This document shows positions 53,301 to 62,991 of a stretch of DNA of 64,000 nucleotides, in pieces. How positions within the stretch are numbered: the first letter of the stretch is position 1; each line of letters begins with the position of its first letter. This DNA is from Trichoplusia ni. Its lineage: Eukaryota > Arthropoda > Insecta > Lepidoptera > Noctuidae. Location: NCBI RefSeq assembly GCF_003590095.1, contig NW_020799984.1, positions 148,916-212,915 of the forward strand. Direction: 5' to 3'. The notes under the pieces are model-generated. The model saw only the letters and a program-made list of their open reading frames with translations. It had not been told where the DNA came from and made no database searches. Both the position numbers and the translations under genes were made by a program.

Positions 53301-56300
53301 GTTCTACTAAAATGATTTACGATATATCATAGTGAATTACGTGTACGTGATATATCCTATTAACTTCTCAGCTATCGTTGTGGGGACCTACCAATACGTC
53401 TAAAAGTAGCACTGTTGCATATGTGAAAGCAAGATAGACTATACAACGCTCTACACATGGTTGAGCGGCATCTCTTTCTACAACTACAATTAGGTAGGTT
53501 CTCTGAACAATGTAGCGAAAGCCAGAAGACAATCATAGCTGCAGTTGTAAATCATGAATACAGACAACCTTATTACGTGGTTTTATTAGTAGATGTGATT
53601 GTATCAATGATTTATTGTGATAAAGATATTGAAACGCTTGTTGATAAGGAGGTACACATTATTTAAAGAATTTTGTTCGTCAATGAAGCTAATTATTATG
53701 ATAAGTATGTGGAATAGTAACAAAAAATCTTGCTCTTTTAGCTTAACTGACCAATACGTAGTGAATTATATGAGCAATAATTGTTATTGCTCTGTTATAT
53801 AAGTTGATTCCATTGAGAGAAACAGAATAGACTATTGCAGAAAACAATTGGAATATTCAATTAAATAGATAGTGATTATGTTCAGACTTACTTATTTTCC
53901 AAAATAGTCCTGCAGATGACCTCCCTAACTCCAGGGTTCGTGACTTTTTCCACACTCAGTTGGTGCAGGTTCCACGAAGCGAGACGGCAACACCTCACTC
54001 CATCTCTCTCATGCATGAACACTTCCTCCACTATAGGTCTATGGGAGTACGCGGACAGCAGGTCCAATATATCGTTAACTGGCACAGTAGCAAAACCATT
54101 TGGCAACGTCATAGGTAACTTGGCATTAGTTGGCATTGACAGACTCTTCCTGTGTGGGGTCTTTGGTATACTGGACGGTCTCTTTGGCATCGGCGCCGTC
54201 TCCACATCGGCCCATCCGTTGACGTATCCATTCGTTAAATGCTGTACACTCTCACACTTCCTGGGTTCCAAACTTAAGTGATGCTTAACTGTACTTAACC
54301 TAACAATGTCCATTCCCCGTACTTTTATTAGATCGTCGAGTGATTTGAAGGGGCCTTTTTTGTTGCGATAGTCTACAATGTTGGCAGCTATTTCTTGGTT
54401 AAGGCCTGGGACACACTGCAGTTGGAACACGCTGGAGGAGTTGACGGAGCACAGCTTGGTCTCCGACTGTATCCTCACGCTGTCGAGGGACTGCGTTAGC
54501 GAGCTCGCCCGCGACACCTGCTTCCTTATGTTTGTGCATATCTCTGGCCTTAGCAACTCTAACTTTTCAGCACCTATACCTAAAGGGAAAACAGAAGGTC
54601 ATTATTCGTTCAGGGAAATTTTAACATAATTGCATGTCATTAAAAATATTTGCTCTGTTAATATCTATGTTTATTTAATTTAATGTTAATTGCAATGTTT
54701 TCTTTTTCTCTAGATACTGTCTGACACCTGTTTGTGGAGACAAGAACGCTGATCTCGTGAAATCGTGACGTCAATATGCATAACAGTAACCAAATATGTA
54801 GTTACAAGTGTAACAGTTGCAAATGCTTTCATAAGAAAACATACAAAACCTATTTATTTTAAGCGATACTTTAATTCTAGTGCCATAAAAGCAAGTACAT
54901 TTATACTCGTGTAGGAGATCGAAAGACAAATATAAAGATTTAAGAACGATCAAAAATTAATCTACTCTTACTTTAAACAGTATATAACAAATATTAATAA
55001 TTCTTCAGTCATAAAAAAACCAGATCAAACATCTTTGCATCCGCTTGGATAAACAATATAGAAATAATTTTGTGTATGGCAACAGCAACACCAGAAAAAA
55101 ACAAATCGATTCCATTTTAAAATGTTACTTCAAATCTTGCGTGATTGGCGCAAGTTGTACTTTTTTTTAAATTGATGACTATTGTATTTTACACGGGTCT
55201 TGATTCTCGACCTCAATTCCGAATGATAATTTAGATGACATAGAAAACGTGTTAATGTGCTTTAAACGATACATTTATTACGATTTTGTAATTAAATAGC
55301 CATCTGTGGTTGGCTGGTAAGACGAGGTGATTTGATTAATTGTCTTATGATGATGTTAGTCACAGTAATAGGGTTTTGTTTCAATGGTTATACTGTCTTA
55401 TGTTAGGTATGTATATACTTCCGATTTTTTTATTCCCGCTTTTTTCGTTTTAAGAACTTAAACAATGAAACCCCTGTCCTGTATTATGACTATTATGAGC
55501 TCCTACCTAACGAAGAACTATTGGCATAGTTGAATCTATCATCATTGAAGAAGGGGGCCTGCCACATACTCCTATAACAAGGTACAAAAATAAAAACCCC
55601 GACAGGAAACGTTTCACCCCCACAACGTTTTAATGGCTTTACAATTTTTTATAAAACATGCTTAAGAACACTCGCACATACACCTTTAAAACATATCAAA
55701 CTAAGTATATTAAAGGCAATGCGTTCGGAAGCTATGATACACCAGACAGACTGATTAATTGAGACTTATAACAACCCTCATTTTGCCTCGGGGGCTAAGA
55801 AAACTGTTCTACGCATTATAGTTGCAATATTATTACTCTTAGCAATGGCTAAAAGTGTCCACAAAAGAAAAAAAGATATTAATTCAACATAAATATTTCT
55901 TGTTGATACTTTCACAAGACGATTGCGAATACTCGTTACGAATATTATGAATCTATAAACATGCGAATGTCGATTAGAATGCGTTTTACATTATGTCATC
56001 GCTTCGATACTGAATGTATGAAACATGTGACTGCTTAGCACCATTTTTTACATAACTTTAACCTGTCATGTCCATACATTTGAGAGCTTTCTTTGCTTCG
56101 GGTCAGTTAAAATTCCGGTATTTAATATAAAGTCTAATGACGTATATGCATGTCAAAAACACTTCGAAGACGTAATTTATAAACGAAACCAAATGTAAGG
56201 TAAATTATGAACTTAAATTATATGAGAAATACATTTATAAATAGATTATAAAGGGAAACCTGAATATGTAGGAATGGATATCGAGAATATGCAAAAATAA

Positions 56301-58514
56301 ATCGCCAGTTGCCGAATTACATATTTGCAGACAAGCATGATATCGAAAATAACTGCCTGTTATATTTAATGAGAGGTAAAATTAAAATCAACATGTAACA
56401 TAAAATAATTAAATTAAATAAATACTCTAACTACTTATTATCTATGCTAAAATATTTATTTGAAAAAAGCCTAAGTAATTTATGACTGTAAAATATTATT
56501 TTAAAGCAAAGGTTTCAACGATTTAAGTATAGCATTATATGATTTAAAATAGGGACACTGGTTTTCATGAAATAAATATTGGTGTTGATGATTTCAATTA
56601 TTTGACCAATGATTGTATGGTCTAGAATGAACAAAGATTACATATTATTTTTAAGGCAACTTTTTGATTTATTTAGATGACTACCTAAATACCCAAATCG
56701 CTATCTTTACTCTCTCTCTCTCTCTCTACTTTAGTCTTGGCAAAATGTCATTTTACTATGAGCAATTAACAAGTAATCATCTATGACTGTGGTGACTAAA
56801 CAAGAGAAGTTTTAAAAGTAAATAATAATTAGATAGCTACTAAGTCATTAGTCTATGCACAATTCTTACTTATTAGCCATATGAAAATTATTATACAAAT
56901 ATGAAAAATTATCATACAGATATAGACAAATACAACATCTTTCATGGCTGAAGCTGCTACTAACAGAACTATTTCCATTATCAGCCATAAACACAACAGC
57001 TGATAACATCTTTCTGATATTTAATACCACCATAATTTGGTCCATGACGGAAGAAGCATGCATCAGACATCATTTTTGAAACGTCACTGACACCACATTG
57101 CCACACTGAGTCAACATAATAAATAACCCTTGTATCACAAAATGTAGGAGTAGAGAAAAGTTAACATTTCAACAAATACTTTACTTGAACTCAATCATGT
57201 TATTTCTTGTTTAATATGATGCAATAAACAATTTCAAACTCTTGTTCAGTGACCTTGGCACTTTGGGACGCAGCACTTTGGCACTAAGGTTTGCTTTGTT
57301 TCAGTGTATTTAATTGCAAACTAAGGCTTCATAGTTACTCATGGATAAAGAAAATTTAATCAAAAAACAAAAAAATACTTTTGTATACTATAATCACCTT
57401 TGATTGCTTTCCTATACAATTATTGTTTTATTACTGTAATTAGTATCACCATTGTAAGTAAATAATATTGGGTGTTGGACAAAACAATAATTCCTTCTAC
57501 TATTGTTTTACATTTTACTTTCAATTATTGAAAATTAACTATATCCATAGAAAAACATTTGTTTATTTCTTTGAAGACCAGTAATTGAGTTTAATAGGTA
57601 ACATCAATTAATCAATTATAATTGTGTGTTGTGAGTAGACATAGTTGAAAAAAGTAACCAAATCGATGAATTCCTTGTTTTTTGGTCTAATGTTAGTTTA
57701 AAGATGTAATAAACATGCCGACATTATTTAAATTTATTATTTTGTAACAAATTGTTCTATGTACTCATAAATAATTTCAGTATTCTCTTGATTCTCAAAC
57801 TTGAACTCTAAACTATAAACAATATGATGGGTTATCCATTGTTTCCTAAATGTTTACAGTCATTTACATTGTTTATGTGTGTACTTCAAAACAATGAGTA
57901 CATACATTCAAGAAGTAATTACTTAGACTGATTAATTAATGTTTTTAGTAGTAGTTACAGATCAACATGACTATTATAAGTGAACCTAGAAGTTTGTAAA
58001 TCTTTTTTCTGAACTTTAAGGTAAAATAATAGCAACCACAGTAATATGGTCACACTATATGAACAACAGAAAAAAAAATCTTGTGCATAAATATAAACAA
58101 TTATAAACGCTTGATTGATGGCCTTGACATACTTGCCAGGAAGCCCTACTCATCTACGAAATAAAACCTTACCACAGTGTACAAAATTCTTCCAAATTTT
58201 AAGTATAATTCGAGGTTCAATTATATGATTATAATGAGCCATTTGAGTATAAATTACTGTTATAAAAGTGCATAATTCTCGAGGTTGCATTGTAGTTTAC
58301 CTGAGACAAGAGCGAGGTCATCAACTCGCTTGAATCGTCCGATCATTTGCCGATGCCGCACTATTTCGCGCGCCAACTGCCTGTTCACCCCCGGCAACGT
58401 CATCAGCTGCTCCTCCGTGGCCGTGTTCACGTTCATCAGCTCCGGATAGTCCTCCGAAGGCGGCAAATTGAACGTATGACTTAAACTGGATTTGTTCAGT
58501 TTACTCCGCCTCAT
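23311..58514 (-). CDS. EEPD1: EEPD1-like protein: two HhH domains plus endonuclease/exonuclease/phosphatase fold
   Basis: Minus-strand exons 58514-58301, 54579-53892, 50886-50737, 38137-37977, 25995-25831 and 23546-23311 join at matched phases (1, 2, 2, 1, 1) to 537 residues. Residues 28-85 form the first helix-hairpin-helix (NVNTATEEQLMTLPGV) and 116-176 the second (QCVPGLNQEIAANIVDYR). A Ser/Pro/Lys-rich linker follows. The nuclease-like fold runs from about 270 (RLASWNLH) through VEKVTNPGVREV, VNVHV and GWSWGGPAS to the end. Human EEPD1 (569 residues) has the same order; it acts at stalled replication forks and is also N-myristoylated at membranes. Several catalytic-type residues differ here: VQD at 307-309, GEF at 450-452, no DNI motif, and SPY at 524-526 where a His is expected. 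The real start may lie 62 bases upstream in another frame (see 58511-58576). Five introns of 2.3-12.6 kb hold repeats and no convincing nested gene. Confidence 0.88.
23547..25830 (-). other. Intron 5 of the EEPD1-like gene
   Basis: 2284 bases of AT-rich DNA with no gene or clear mobile element. Short homopolymer and AAAT-type runs are present (for example 25491-25506). Confidence 0.6.
26710..26875 (+). repeat. tRNA-headed SINE, plus orientation
   Basis: The run ACGGATAGCAGAGTGGTGTA resembles an A box, followed by CAAACCCGCGTAGGACAAGC (decayed B box) and the body GTTCTGAGGCTGGGTGTC. The same body occurs at 50610-50640. Confidence 0.6.
27885..28010 (+). repeat. SINE fragment, plus orientation
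   Basis: GAGTTCGATTCCCACCCAGG is a B box, followed by CATTTATTCTGTGTCTGGGT and GTAATTTATGTGTG. The same body is found in reverse in the unit at 20195-20330. The A-box half is decayed. Confidence 0.6.
28240..28440. other. GC-rich, CpG-rich patch within an AT-rich intron
   Basis: This stretch contains repeated CCACCG/CACCGA words and two AATATGGCGG words (near 28293 and 28412) on the plus strand. ATGGCGG resembles Pho/YY1-type sites, so a regulatory element is possible. The open frames across it have no recognisable protein features. Confidence 0.25.
30031..30180 (+). repeat. Dispersed repeat with TGACGTCA palindrome, copy 1
   Basis: It starts with CAATCGTGACGTCACGCGTA and matches 39595-39745 over about 150 bases with many substitutions (shared CTGTAATTTG, GCGGG, TTATTAT and TTGTCC/TTGGACC words). 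No coding capacity is seen. Confidence 0.5.
32395..32560. repeat. Dispersed repeat (TTTTCCCAACTATGTTGGGG type), deleted copy
   Basis: It contains TTTTCCCAACTATGTTGGGG, CAGTCTAACC-like words, AGACTGGTTGTCAGACTTTC and GACGGTCACCCAT, as in the copies at 4600-4945 and 35190-35465. Confidence 0.6.
34676..34888 (+). CDS. Weak 70-codon ORF, possible small protein
   Basis: The ORF starts at ATG 34676 and ends at TAA. Its product is Tyr-, Lys- and Thr-rich (KQKYLKHATEEP, QYFRRYYRQATKFSTTEMSE) with no signal peptide or membrane segment. It lies in intron 4 of the EEPD1-like gene on the opposite strand. No family is recognised; it may be chance or a transposon remnant. Confidence 0.15.
   Translation: MITPYTYRIYKQKYLKHATEEPIIQPENKQYFRRYYRQATKFSTTEMSELRNLVSFITNRNAPGYLPNTM
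35190..35465. repeat. Dispersed repeat (CAGCTGAGTACCA type)
   Basis: Contains GCAGCTGAGTACCAATGTTT, CGATTGCCTATCTGAACTCC, CCTAGGCAACACGATACCCC and GACGGTCACCCATCCACGGA, all shared with 4600-4945. Internal parts are rearranged or decayed. Confidence 0.6.
35983..36190 (-). repeat. Young tRNA-derived SINE, copy 1
   Basis: On the minus strand it starts GACCTCCGTGGTCGAGTGGC (A box) and has GGGTTCAATCCCCGGTCGGG (B box) about 60 bases later. The body continues to ATGTGATGTTGTC. It is nearly identical along its length to 41939-42150. Confidence 0.75.
36419..36655. repeat. Dispersed repeat (CTAGCTGTTGCCCGCGACT type)
   Basis: It begins ACTAGCTGTTGCCCGCGACT and ends in ACACTTTCACATTTATAATA, typical termini of short lepidopteran interspersed repeats. 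TCCAAATCCGTTCAGCCGTT in the middle is also typical. Confidence 0.65.
36797..37053. repeat. Dispersed repeat, near-complete copy ending in GCGGGCAACAGCTAG
   Basis: It begins TACTAATATATAAAGCTGAA and ends GTCGCGGGCAACAGCTAG. It shares AATAGACCATTTATCGAGGA and GCGAAGATACAATGGAAAAT (in reverse) with the truncated copy at 15278-15445. It includes a short GTTT microsatellite. Confidence 0.7.
39595..39745 (+). repeat. Dispersed repeat with TGACGTCA palindrome, copy 2
   Basis: It starts CAATCGTGACGTCACGCGTA and aligns with 30031-30180 in the same orientation. Both copies lie in introns of the EEPD1-like gene. Confidence 0.5.
41939..42150 (-). repeat. Young tRNA-derived SINE, copy 2
   Basis: This has the same minus-strand head as 35983-36190 (GACCTCCGTGGTCGAGTGGC, then a B box with one change). 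Both copies share AGACAATGTAGAAATGTGAA and CTCAGAGCTAGCGAC. ORFs called here only read through the SINE. Confidence 0.75.
45752..46035. repeat. Dispersed repeat (ACTAGCTGACCCAGCAAACG type)
   Basis: It starts ATACTAGCTGACCCAGCAAA, contains AATTTCATAAAAATCGGTCG, ACCGTTTCGGAGGAGTACGG and GACACGGGAATTTTATATAT, the usual layout of a short lepidopteran retroposon-like repeat. Confidence 0.65.
50510..50700 (+). repeat. tRNA-headed SINE next to exon 3 of the EEPD1-like gene
   Basis: The tRNA-like part includes GGTCCGATCCCTGCATACGA; the body GTTCTGAGTCTGGGTGTC and CCCGCGACACAAGGCTT matches the copy at 26710-26875. It ends only about 35 bases from the donor end of exon 3. Confidence 0.6.
50887..53891 (-). 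other. Intron 2 of the EEPD1-like gene
   Basis: 3005 bases of AT-rich DNA with one dispersed repeat (52970-53205). No exon or nested gene is supported. Confidence 0.6.
52970..53205. repeat. Dispersed repeat (TACTAATATTATAAATGCGAAAG type), copy 1
   Basis: It begins TACTAATATTATAAATGCGA, has CTGTCTGTCTGTTACGCTTT, then GAACTGATTTTAATGAAATT and GAAGAGTTCTCTTGGAAACG. The copy at 61643-61858 is closely similar. The repeat is associated with a CTGT microsatellite. Confidence 0.75.
54580..58300 (-). other. Intron 1 of the EEPD1-like gene
   Basis: 3721 bases of AT-rich DNA with no gene. A (CT)n microsatellite lies at 56709-56728. Nothing else is identified. Confidence 0.6.
56709..56728. repeat. (CT)n microsatellite
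   Basis: About nine uninterrupted CT units between TTTA and ACTTTAG. Confidence 0.9.
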
Positions 58515-58576
58515 GAACCGCCGAAGGAGCTCCTCCGGCCGCTCTTACTCAACACGGAGCTCGAAGACTGCCCCAT
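58511..58576 (-). other. Out-of-frame N-terminal segment of the EEPD1-like gene with myristoylation-type start
   Basis: The ATG at 58576-58574 opens 21 codons beginning MGQSSSSVLSKSG and hits TGA at 58513-58511, overlapping the ATG of the main frame as ATGA. Gly2 and Ser6 fit an N-myristoylation signal, as at the N-terminus of human EEPD1. The extra length also brings the first HhH domain to about the human position. One extra base just before the overlap would join both frames, so a one-base deletion (natural or assembly) is suspected. The alternative is a short upstream ORF. Confidence 0.55.
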
Positions 58577-59831
58577 ATCGTCGCCCGCCACTTCGAAATT
58601 AAATATCGATCATAACAACACTAATTTCCAATTTCACTGGAGACATTAGATAAAAAAAACTATTAATAGATTCTTACGTTACTCACTAGCACTTGAAATT
58701 TTCACAGGCACATTTAATATTGGTATAATCCACCGACTGTAGCACTTATCGCTGCAATTATCTCCTTGTTATAATGAAAATAATTACGGTCCTAAGGCAA
58801 AACACTGTAATATCTACATACAGCTCCCCGTCATCAACTATATTACAACAATGAAATGAAGTGACAGATTTTGACAGAATGAGAATGACAAAGATAACGG
58901 GTAGTAACGTTGCACGCAATCGATTAAACAACTCGATTCTGAATAAATGATTGTAAGCCGGGAATCAACTTTATTCAGTTTTTATTAAATAAATAAAAAG
59001 TTTTCTCTTTTTATTCACCGCTAAAATACGTAAAATAATTTTATTTTTTACAACATAGCACACCACAATAGCTTTTCACGTATAAATATTACTAATAATC
59101 TGAGGCAATAACTTCAGTATGTTATATAAGCAATAATTTTAACTATTTGAATTGTCACATTCGAAGTTAAAAAATCTGTTTATTGGTTTCATTTTTAGGT
59201 TTCAGTTTTACTCGATTTTATTCATGGATTTGCCCATCCCTGTTTTTAGTTTGACGTTGATATTCTACTTGACATATGAAACGTTTTGTTATAACGATTC
59301 TGTAAACGCAGTGGTATTGAAGTTTTAATATTATTGACTTAATTTTAATTATATTCTTAAATCGTGAATATAAAACTTTGAAAGCAAAATATTATTAAAA
59401 AAAAATGAAATGTTAATCACGCAACCTGGTTTTTCGTAGTCTGTAAATTTCTTCGCATGACGATTATTATCGCCATCTACGAAACAAGTTGAGAACTAAA
59501 GATTATTTCAACTTATTGATCTACTATAATATAATTAATAAGTTAGCTACAAGAGACAATTTAGAAAAAGAATATGTAACATGTAACAAAAGTAATGTTT
59601 GTGGGTTTAACGAAAACTTTGTGCAACTTTTCTTCAAATAATATTTTTAATAAAAATAAACCAAGCGACTTCTACTAAAAACTTCCGAAGTAAGTTTTAT
59701 GGGACTAAACGGACAGCTATTTCTCATCTTATGAGAAATTGGTATATCATGAAAATTCTTACGCGAAGAATAACTTTTGAATTGCACAATATTGACATGA
59801 TGCATTACTCAATATAAAATAACATAATACT

Positions 59832-59985
59832 TCATCATCATCATCCACAGCCTTTATCCTCCCACTGCTGGGCATAGGCCTCCCCTTTCTCGTGCCAATT
59901 TCTACGGTCCTGTGCTAGCCTCATCGAGACTCGACCCGAGACCTTTATTATGTCATCCACCCATCTTGCTCCCGGACAACCGACA
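59832..59985 (+). repeat. Retroelement tail fragment
   Basis: TCATCATCATCATCCACAGC is followed by CCCACTGCTGGGCATAGGCC and CTCGTGCCAATTTCTACGGT, a common lepidopteran repeat. The same family is in reverse at 14839-14961. Confidence 0.7.
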
Positions 59986-60691
59986 TAATACTTAGTGTGC
60001 ATTATGTACCTACGTACACATGCGTTTAATTCAAATCATGACCATAGTCGGTCATTTATTTATCTACACAATAAATGTAAAATAAAGAATCGTATCTCGT
60101 CAATTATTCTCTGCACAATAAAATATTATTCTTACATCTCAATAAAATAATATTAAACAATAATAAAATAAGTTAAGAACTGCAATACACAGGTCATGAA
60201 GACATCGCTGGCGACGGAACCCGCCCATGCGTCCGCGTCGGCGGCATTCTTTGTGAAGCGGGCCGGACGTTAGGGCTGCCCCCAACATAATTACCTTATT
60301 TAATTACAACTTAATTATAATTATAGTAACTGAAATTATAATTATCTTAAGCTGTATGTCCTGTTAAGTTTTAATTGTTAAGGTATTTATTTTACAGTTG
60401 TAATTGTAGTTTTAATTAAAGGTGCGTTTTTAAGGTAGCCACTTTTATTTGATATTTTATACCAGTATTTTTTTTATTTGTAATTTTCTTCGTAGAAATT
60501 TTCTAACTTTGAAGTAATATAAAAGAATGTTGTCAAATAATTTATCGTGGCGATAGTGTGTCGTATAGAACGACTGTTACTTTTTGAAGTAAGTTTTTTT
60601 AAGAGCTTAAACTACACAAGCAGAGGTTAACTTACAATAAGTTAACTTTTTCCAGAATTTGTTTGCAGTTTACAGACAATTTGCAGGCAAC

Positions 60692-60913
60692 ATGATCAAA
60701 AAGATTTCATATTCCTTGGATAAAGCTTCTAAATATTTTAATTTTAATCTAAAAAATAATAATTTAAATTATCTTACTGACAACCCTGAACACAATACAG
60801 TCCCACGTATATTGTGCTCAGTCCTCCATGACGATCGATGTGACAACCCTGAACAGGATGAGAACAAAAAATTACTTGACAACCCTGATGCACTTCCTAC
60901 ACTTAGACTATAA
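60692..60913 (+). CDS. Weak 73-codon ORF with DNP repeats, possible terminal exon
   Basis: The ORF begins at ATG 60692 (MIKKISYSLDKASKYF) and ends in TAA. It has three DNP(E/D) motifs (TDNPEHN, CDNPEQD, LDNPDAL) encoded by repeated GACAACCCTGA words. A good acceptor (TAACTTTTTCCAG) ends at 60655, and a GTAAGT donor lies 60-70 bases earlier. No family is known, and the Lys/Asn/Leu-rich first half may simply reflect AT-rich DNA. Confidence 0.22.
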   Translation: MIKKISYSLDKASKYFNFNLKNNNLNYLTDNPEHNTVPRILCSVLHDDRCDNPEQDENKKLLDNPDALPTLRL

Positions 60914-61097
60914 CCATAGGGATGATGCTTCACATAATTGCCCATTGTTGGGAGAGGACAGATGATATGAGGATTCAGAAACTATTAAATGGACCAAGCT
61001 GTCACTGCCTCAGAAAGTAACATTTTACTGGTGTGCAAGACAGAGGTTTACGCCTTAATGCCATTTTAATTTGGATTAAAATGACAATTTTCGTATT

Positions 61098-61200
61098 ATC
61101 TTAAGCATTTTTCTCACACAATAATTGGAAATTAAGTACGGAACGACACACTCAAGGTCAATAAAATGAATTTCCAATTATGTTAGCAAAATGCTTAAGA
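61098..61200. repeat. About 100-bp hairpin
   Basis: CTTAAGCATTTTTCTCACAC with AATAATTGGAAATT on the left pairs with AATTTCCAATTATGTTAGCA with AAATGCTTAAG on the right. Arms are about 33 bases with a loop of about 35 bases. Confidence 0.7.
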
Positions 61201-61642
61201 GAATAGGAATAGTTTCGAATTTGATCCAATTGCCATTCATTCATCGTCCGTTGTAAATAGCAGAATCGGGGCACTGGAGTGCTCTATCTCATACAATAGT
61301 TCCGTTTTAAGTGATGGAGGTCTATTTGGTCCCTTTTCATTGATCATTAGATCCACTTGAAATTGTTGAATGACATTTTTGGTGCATGTAATTGATAATG
61401 GCATTTTGTAAAAGATTTGACTTGTATTCTGCAGTTTTGTTACTCTCATCAAGTGAGTATTCGTCATGGAGATTAACACCCGCTGTTTAGTGTATTCCAA
61501 ATGTATATTGTATTAATATAAATCCTACTAATATTGTATGTTACGCTCTAACGCGAAAAATACTTAACCGATCGTCATGAAACTTAGCCGAGAGCGACCG
61601 TTAGTATTATACTATACCCACTTTACTACTAATCCCTAGTAG

Positions 61643-61858
61643 TCCCTACTAATATTATAAATCCGAAAGTAACTCGGTCTGTCTGTCTGTCTGTTACGCT
61701 TTCACGTCTAAGCCACTGAACTGATTTTAATGAAATTTGGTAATGAGATAGAGTCGACCTTAAAAAAGAACATAAGATAGTTTGTATCCTGGACTTTTTG
61801 AAGAGTTCTCTTGGAAACGCCATATAACCGATCTCGACTCGGGCGACAAGCTAGTACT
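61643..61858. repeat. Dispersed repeat (TACTAATATTATAAATGCGAAAG type), copy 2
   Basis: Same order of words as 52970-53205, including GTCTGTCTGTCTGTTACGCT and GAAGAGTTCTCTTGGAAACG. Partial related copies flank it at about 61525-61600 and 61858-62000. Confidence 0.75.
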
Positions 61859-62971
61859 AATATAATGAGATTTTTGTGATGTTTGTAACTCCTTCAAGCC
61901 AAAAACTACTCGACATAATTAAATGAAACATGATAATGGGATTTTCAGAAAAATGCATAAAAAAAATCTGGCCGACCTCGTGACGAAGCCGCTGGCTTGT
62001 ATTCTATAAATGCTGGTATCACTTTTACCTGAAAAACTTAATGAAGAAAGTCTAAATCTAAACGACAGTAATGTCGAGTTTTTACAATTAATTACATATA
62101 ACGGAAGTCTTATTAAAAAGCCACGGCAATTGAAGAGTCCCTTACAACCGAACAGTTAATAACAGAAAGTATTATCACTATTTTAAACTACAAAATAAAT
62201 AATGTATATACTAAGTAGTTTTCAATGTAAGTACTAGACTCCCGAGTTAAATGCTTTTCTTTATGACCGTAGCAAGCGTTAAAAGGATGTTAATATTCAT
62301 TTCATAATGAATTGAATAAAGTGCCTTGTAAATGATAATCTGACATTAAGGTAGCATTAATTAATGAATATTAAATAGAGCGAGCAATTTTATGGGTCTA
62401 TAAACTTAGATTATTCGACGACAGTGGATGCAGAGGGATGTAGGCCAAAAATACGGGAAAGCACTTAGATCTGTATGGCATATAAGCATAATGATCTTTG
62501 AGTTTCTTTGCAATGGTGAAAAAAAAAACAATATACAAACGACTTCAAATAACACCTACTTAGCCAAAACTTTGTGGGACCATATGATGGCATCTTTCAC
62601 GTTAATTGAAAATATACAGACTAATTGAGAAAATCCTGATTTTTGGAATTGGTTAAAAAAGAGAAAAGTGAAAATAGTTAACGATGAAGTACTTTCCATA
62701 ATTTTAAAATGAGCAACGAATTGCAATGTTCAGCCGCCTCTAATTTTAAACTGAAAACTTTCGTACAAAAACTACCTCTTACTTGTTTCTAAGTTCTTAC
62801 ATAGCAAACAAGTAACAATGTTTCTCTTACGTAAATATAGATAATTCAATATTAATAGTGCATAATAATAGTTTAATAGTACGCGCATGTGGAACGTGCA
62901 GGTGTTTTGCGCGTCAAAGCCGCCGCCGCATCGATAGGCGATCGGGCTGTCACGAGCGATGCAAATGTTGG

Positions 62972-62991
62972 ATGTATGTATGTATGTATGA
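62972..62991. repeat. (ATGT)n microsatellite
   Basis: About five uninterrupted ATGT units. Confidence 0.85.

Noticed and set aside
61237..61500. 87-codon minus-strand ORF with a fairly protein-like composition
   Set aside because: It has no ATG at the start of the frame, no recognisable family and no partner exons. It may be a remnant; not enough to call a gene.
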